Assembly (NCBI GenBank): GCA_017964055.1 | Contig: JAGCSS010000370.1 | Location: forward strand, 1 to 7,632 | DNA length: 7,632 nt | From: Lachnospiraceae bacterium | Lineage (GTDB): Bacteria > Bacillota > Clostridia > Lachnospirales > Lachnospiraceae | Direction: 5' to 3' | Shown: positions 5,631-7,632 of the stretch, one piece after another | Numbering within the stretch: position 1 is the first letter of the stretch | Layout: each line of letters begins with the position of its first letter | Position numbers and translations under genes: made by a program | Notes under the pieces: model-generated | What the model was told of the DNA's origin: nothing | Databases searched by the model: none | The model's input: the letters and a program-made list of their open reading frames with translations, nothing else

Positions 5631-7632
5631 ATGTTACGTACAGTTAAGGTTGAAAACGGTGAACTTCGCGGACTTCCGGGTTCGGATCCGAGAGTCACGG
5701 CATTTAAGGGAGTGCCTTTTGCGGCACCGCCTGTGGGAAAAAACAGGTGGAGAGTGCCCCAGCCGTGTGAGAACTGGGAGGGCGTCAGGACCGCGTATGA
5801 GTTCGGTCCGGTTTCGATGCAGGACCAGCCTGGCATAGGCGGCGGTATCTATGACCTCGAATGGCATGTCGATCCCGAGATCGAATGCAGCGAGGACTGT
5901 CTGTATCTGAATGTCTGGACACCTGCAAAGCGCACCGACGAAAAGCTCCCGGTACTGGTATGGTATTACGGCGGAGGCTATCAGTGGGGCTACACCGCGG
6001 AGATGGAGTTTGACGGCGAGAAGCTCGCGAGACGCGGAATTGTCGTAGTAAGCGTGGCCTACAGACTGGGCGCTTTCGGATTTTTTGCGCATCCCGAGAT
6101 CACGGCGGAGTCACCCGACAGGCCCGGCAACTTCGGTCTGCTCGACCAGCAGGCGGGACTCAGATGGGTACGCAGGAATATCGCAGCATTCGGAGGTGAT
6201 CCCGACAGGATCACGATCGCGGGTCAGTCCGCGGGCGGCGGCAGCGTTATGAACCAGCTCACCTGCGAGGAGAATTACGGCGATATTAAGGGCGCGTTCA
6301 TCATGAGCGGCATGATCAAGAACTTTAACAGGGAAGACGACCTGTTTAAGCCGCTCACTCTCGAAAAAGCCGAGAAAAAGGGCGAAGATTTCTTAAGCTT
6401 CCTAGGAGTGAAGACTGTTGAGGAGGCAAGGGCGATAGATGCCGTGACGATCAGGAACAAGTATGCCGAATATGCTTCGAAGAATCCCAGGATGTTCCCT
6501 TTCATAGACGGCAAAGTATACAAAGGCGATGCGATGGACCGCTTTATCGCGGGTGACAGGGCGCCTGTTCCCGTTGTATCGGGCAATACCGGCGATGAGT
6601 TCAAAGCAGACGGCATCAGTATCGTTGAGAGATCGGTAAAGACCGCATTTCTTGAGACGGCCGCGACAGGCAAGAATCCGCAGAAGATGTATTATTACAG
6701 ATTCACGCCGGATATCCCCGGCCCGGATCATGCGGGGACCTTCCATTCGTGCGATCTGTGGTTCTTCTTCGAGTCGCTCGGCAAATGCTGGAGACCTTAC
6801 GGCGGAAGGCATTTTGAACTGGCGAGACAGATGTGCGATTATTTCGCGAACTTCATAAAGACAGGCGATCCCAACGGACCCGGCTGGGATGGTGAGCCTC
6901 TGCCCGTATGGAATACATATACCGACGCCGACCGCACTGAGATGGAATTTACCTCGAGAGGGTCCGTTGCGCGCAAGGAGTTCCCTGGCTTTGGAAAGAA
7001 GCTTGCGTTTAACCCCTATCTGCCTTCGTGGGAGTATATTCCCGACGGAGAGCCCTATGTGTTCGGAGACAGGGTATATGTTTACGGATCGCACGATCTG
7101 TACGACGGCGAGACCTTCTGTCTGGGCGATTATGTATGCTGGTCCGCGCCTGTTAACGACCTTGCGGACTGGAGATATGAGGGCGTGATCTATCCGAAGA
7201 CCTCAGATCCGTACAATGCGGACGGACATATGTGCCTGTATGCGCCCGATGTGACGGTCGGACCCGACGGCAGATACTATCTTTTCTATGTTCTCGACAA
7301 AGTCGGCAATGTTTCTGTGGCGGTATGCGACGAACCGGCCGGCAGATATAAGTTCCTCGGTTACGTGCATTATGCGGACGGAACACTGCTCGGAGCCCGC
7401 GAGGGCGATGAGCCGCAGTTCGATCCCGGCGTACTGACGGAGGGCAGCGAGACCTTCCTCTACACAGGATTCTGCCCGAGAGGCGACAAGTCGCGTCACG
7501 GTGCGATGCTCACCGTGCTCGGCCCCGACATGCTGACCATAAAAGAGGAACCCAGGATCATTGCTCCGGGCGTTGAGTACAGCGCAGGGACAGGTTTTGC
7601 GGGACATGCCTATTTTGAGGCGGCATCTATCA
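5631..7632 (+). CDS. Type-B carboxylesterase fused to GH43 glycosidase (3' end cut by window)
   Basis: The frame is open for 667 codons and runs off the window. The ATG has a strong AGGAGG site. Residues 1 to about 445 are a type-B carboxylesterase: FKGVPFAAPPVG (25-36), SEDCLYLNVWTP (86-97), oxyanion loop YYGGGYQWG (112-120), nucleophile Ser200 in GQSAGGGS, and probable acid Glu323 (GNTGDEF) and His372 (GTFHS). A linker of about 14 residues leads to a GH43 domain from about 460: NPYLPSWEYIPDGEP with base Asp472, LYAPDV with Asp540, and YFEAASI with predicted acid Glu663, four residues before the edge. No signal peptide is seen, so it is probably cytoplasmic and would de-acylate and trim imported plant oligosaccharides such as decorated xylo- or arabino-oligosaccharides (inference). 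GH43 covers xylosidases, arabinofuranosidases and others; the substrate cannot be read here. AAGGAG at 6975-6980 in the linker has no usable in-frame start, supporting one polypeptide. Confidence 0.9.
   Translation, partial: MLRTVKVENGELRGLPGSDPRVTAFKGVPFAAPPVGKNRWRVPQPCENWEGVRTAYEFGPVSMQDQPGIGGGIYDLEWHVDPEIECSEDCLYLNVWTPAKRTDEKLPVLVWYYGGGYQWGYTAEMEFDGEKLARRGIVVVSVAYRLGAFGFFAHPEITAESPDRPGNFGLLDQQAGLRWVRRNIAAFGGDPDRITIAGQSAGGGSVMNQLTCEENYGDIKGAFIMSGMIKNFNREDDLFKPLTLEKAEKKGEDFLSFLGVKTVEEARAIDAVTIRNKYAEYASKNPRMFPFIDGKVYKGDAMDRFIAGDRAPVPVVSGNTGDEFKADGISIVERSVKTAFLETAATGKNPQKMYYYRFTPDIPGPDHAGTFHSCDLWFFFESLGKCWRPYGGRHFELARQMCDYFANFIKTGDPNGPGWDGEPLPVWNTYTDADRTEMEFTSRGSVARKEFPGFGKKLAFNPYLPSWEYIPDGEPYVFGDRVYVYGSHDLYDGETFCLGDYVCWSAPVNDLADWRYEGVIYPKTSDPYNADGHMCLYAPDVTVGPDGRYYLFYVLDKVGNVSVAVCDEPAGRYKFLGYVHYADGTLLGAREGDEPQFDPGVLTEGSETFLYTGFCPRGDKSRHGAMLTVLGPDMLTIKEEPRIIAPGVEYSAGTGFAGHAYFEAASI

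Noticed and set aside
5515..5838. 107-codon plus-strand frame spanning the leader and the esterase start
   Set aside because: It overlaps the clearly coding esterase frame out of phase, its Arg/Cys-rich translation resembles nothing, and it would disrupt the structured leader interpretation.
6975..6993. Internal ribosome binding site starting a separate GH43 gene
   Set aside because: AAGGAG is present but no ATG, GTG or TTG in the coding frame follows at a workable distance; the TTG at 6991 is out of frame.
6402..7094. 230-codon minus-strand frame, and others at 5138-5836, 3635-4216, 4361-4759 and 7203-7607
   Set aside because: They lie almost wholly opposite glnN or the esterase-GH43 gene, have unremarkable Arg/Leu-rich translations and no supporting ribosome binding site or family similarity.

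Overview
The window looks like a chromosomal segment from a fairly GC-rich Clostridia-type Firmicute. A Lachnospiraceae-like gut or rumen anaerobe is my best guess. The reasons are strong AGGAGG-type ribosome binding sites, a type III glutamine synthetase, a YesL/DUF624 membrane protein, a GlgB-type branching enzyme and an intracellular hemicellulose-type esterase/GH43 enzyme. This placement is inferred from gene content, not from a marker gene. All genes run on the + strand. No tRNA, rRNA, CRISPR array or transposase gene was seen.

Layout: (1) 8-751 encodes a DUF624/YesL-like polytopic membrane protein. (2) 788-3163 is a glycogen branching enzyme locus (glgB) in one reading frame, interrupted by a single in-frame amber codon at 2036-2038. 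The amber falls where family members have the Ser of the active-site motif DAVASM, four residues after the catalytic Asp. The locus therefore reads as two abutting ORFs, 788-2038 and 2039-3163. Its 3' end encodes a histone-H1-like Lys/Ala/Pro tail made of 36-bp repeats. (3) A strong hairpin lies between glgB and the next gene. (4) 3242-5350 encodes an intact type III glutamine synthetase (glnN). (5) The 280-bp gap 5351-5630 is packed with inverted repeats: a perfect 21-bp palindrome of REP-like character, a long-range 12-bp stem enclosing a smaller hairpin, and a hairpin touching the next ribosome binding site. (6) From 5631 to the end of the window one uninterrupted frame encodes a type-B carboxylesterase fused to a GH43 glycosidase. 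It is cut by the window edge just after the predicted GH43 catalytic Glu.

Functionally the window combines carbon storage (glycogen branching), ammonium assimilation (glutamine synthetase) and probable intracellular breakdown of acylated plant oligosaccharides (the esterase-GH43 fusion). The first two genes are close enough (36 bp) to be co-transcribed. The fusion gene is separated by a structured leader and is probably its own unit. The most notable points are the active-site amber in glgB, the H1-like tail on GlgB, the esterase-GH43 fusion, and the structured intergenic region before it.
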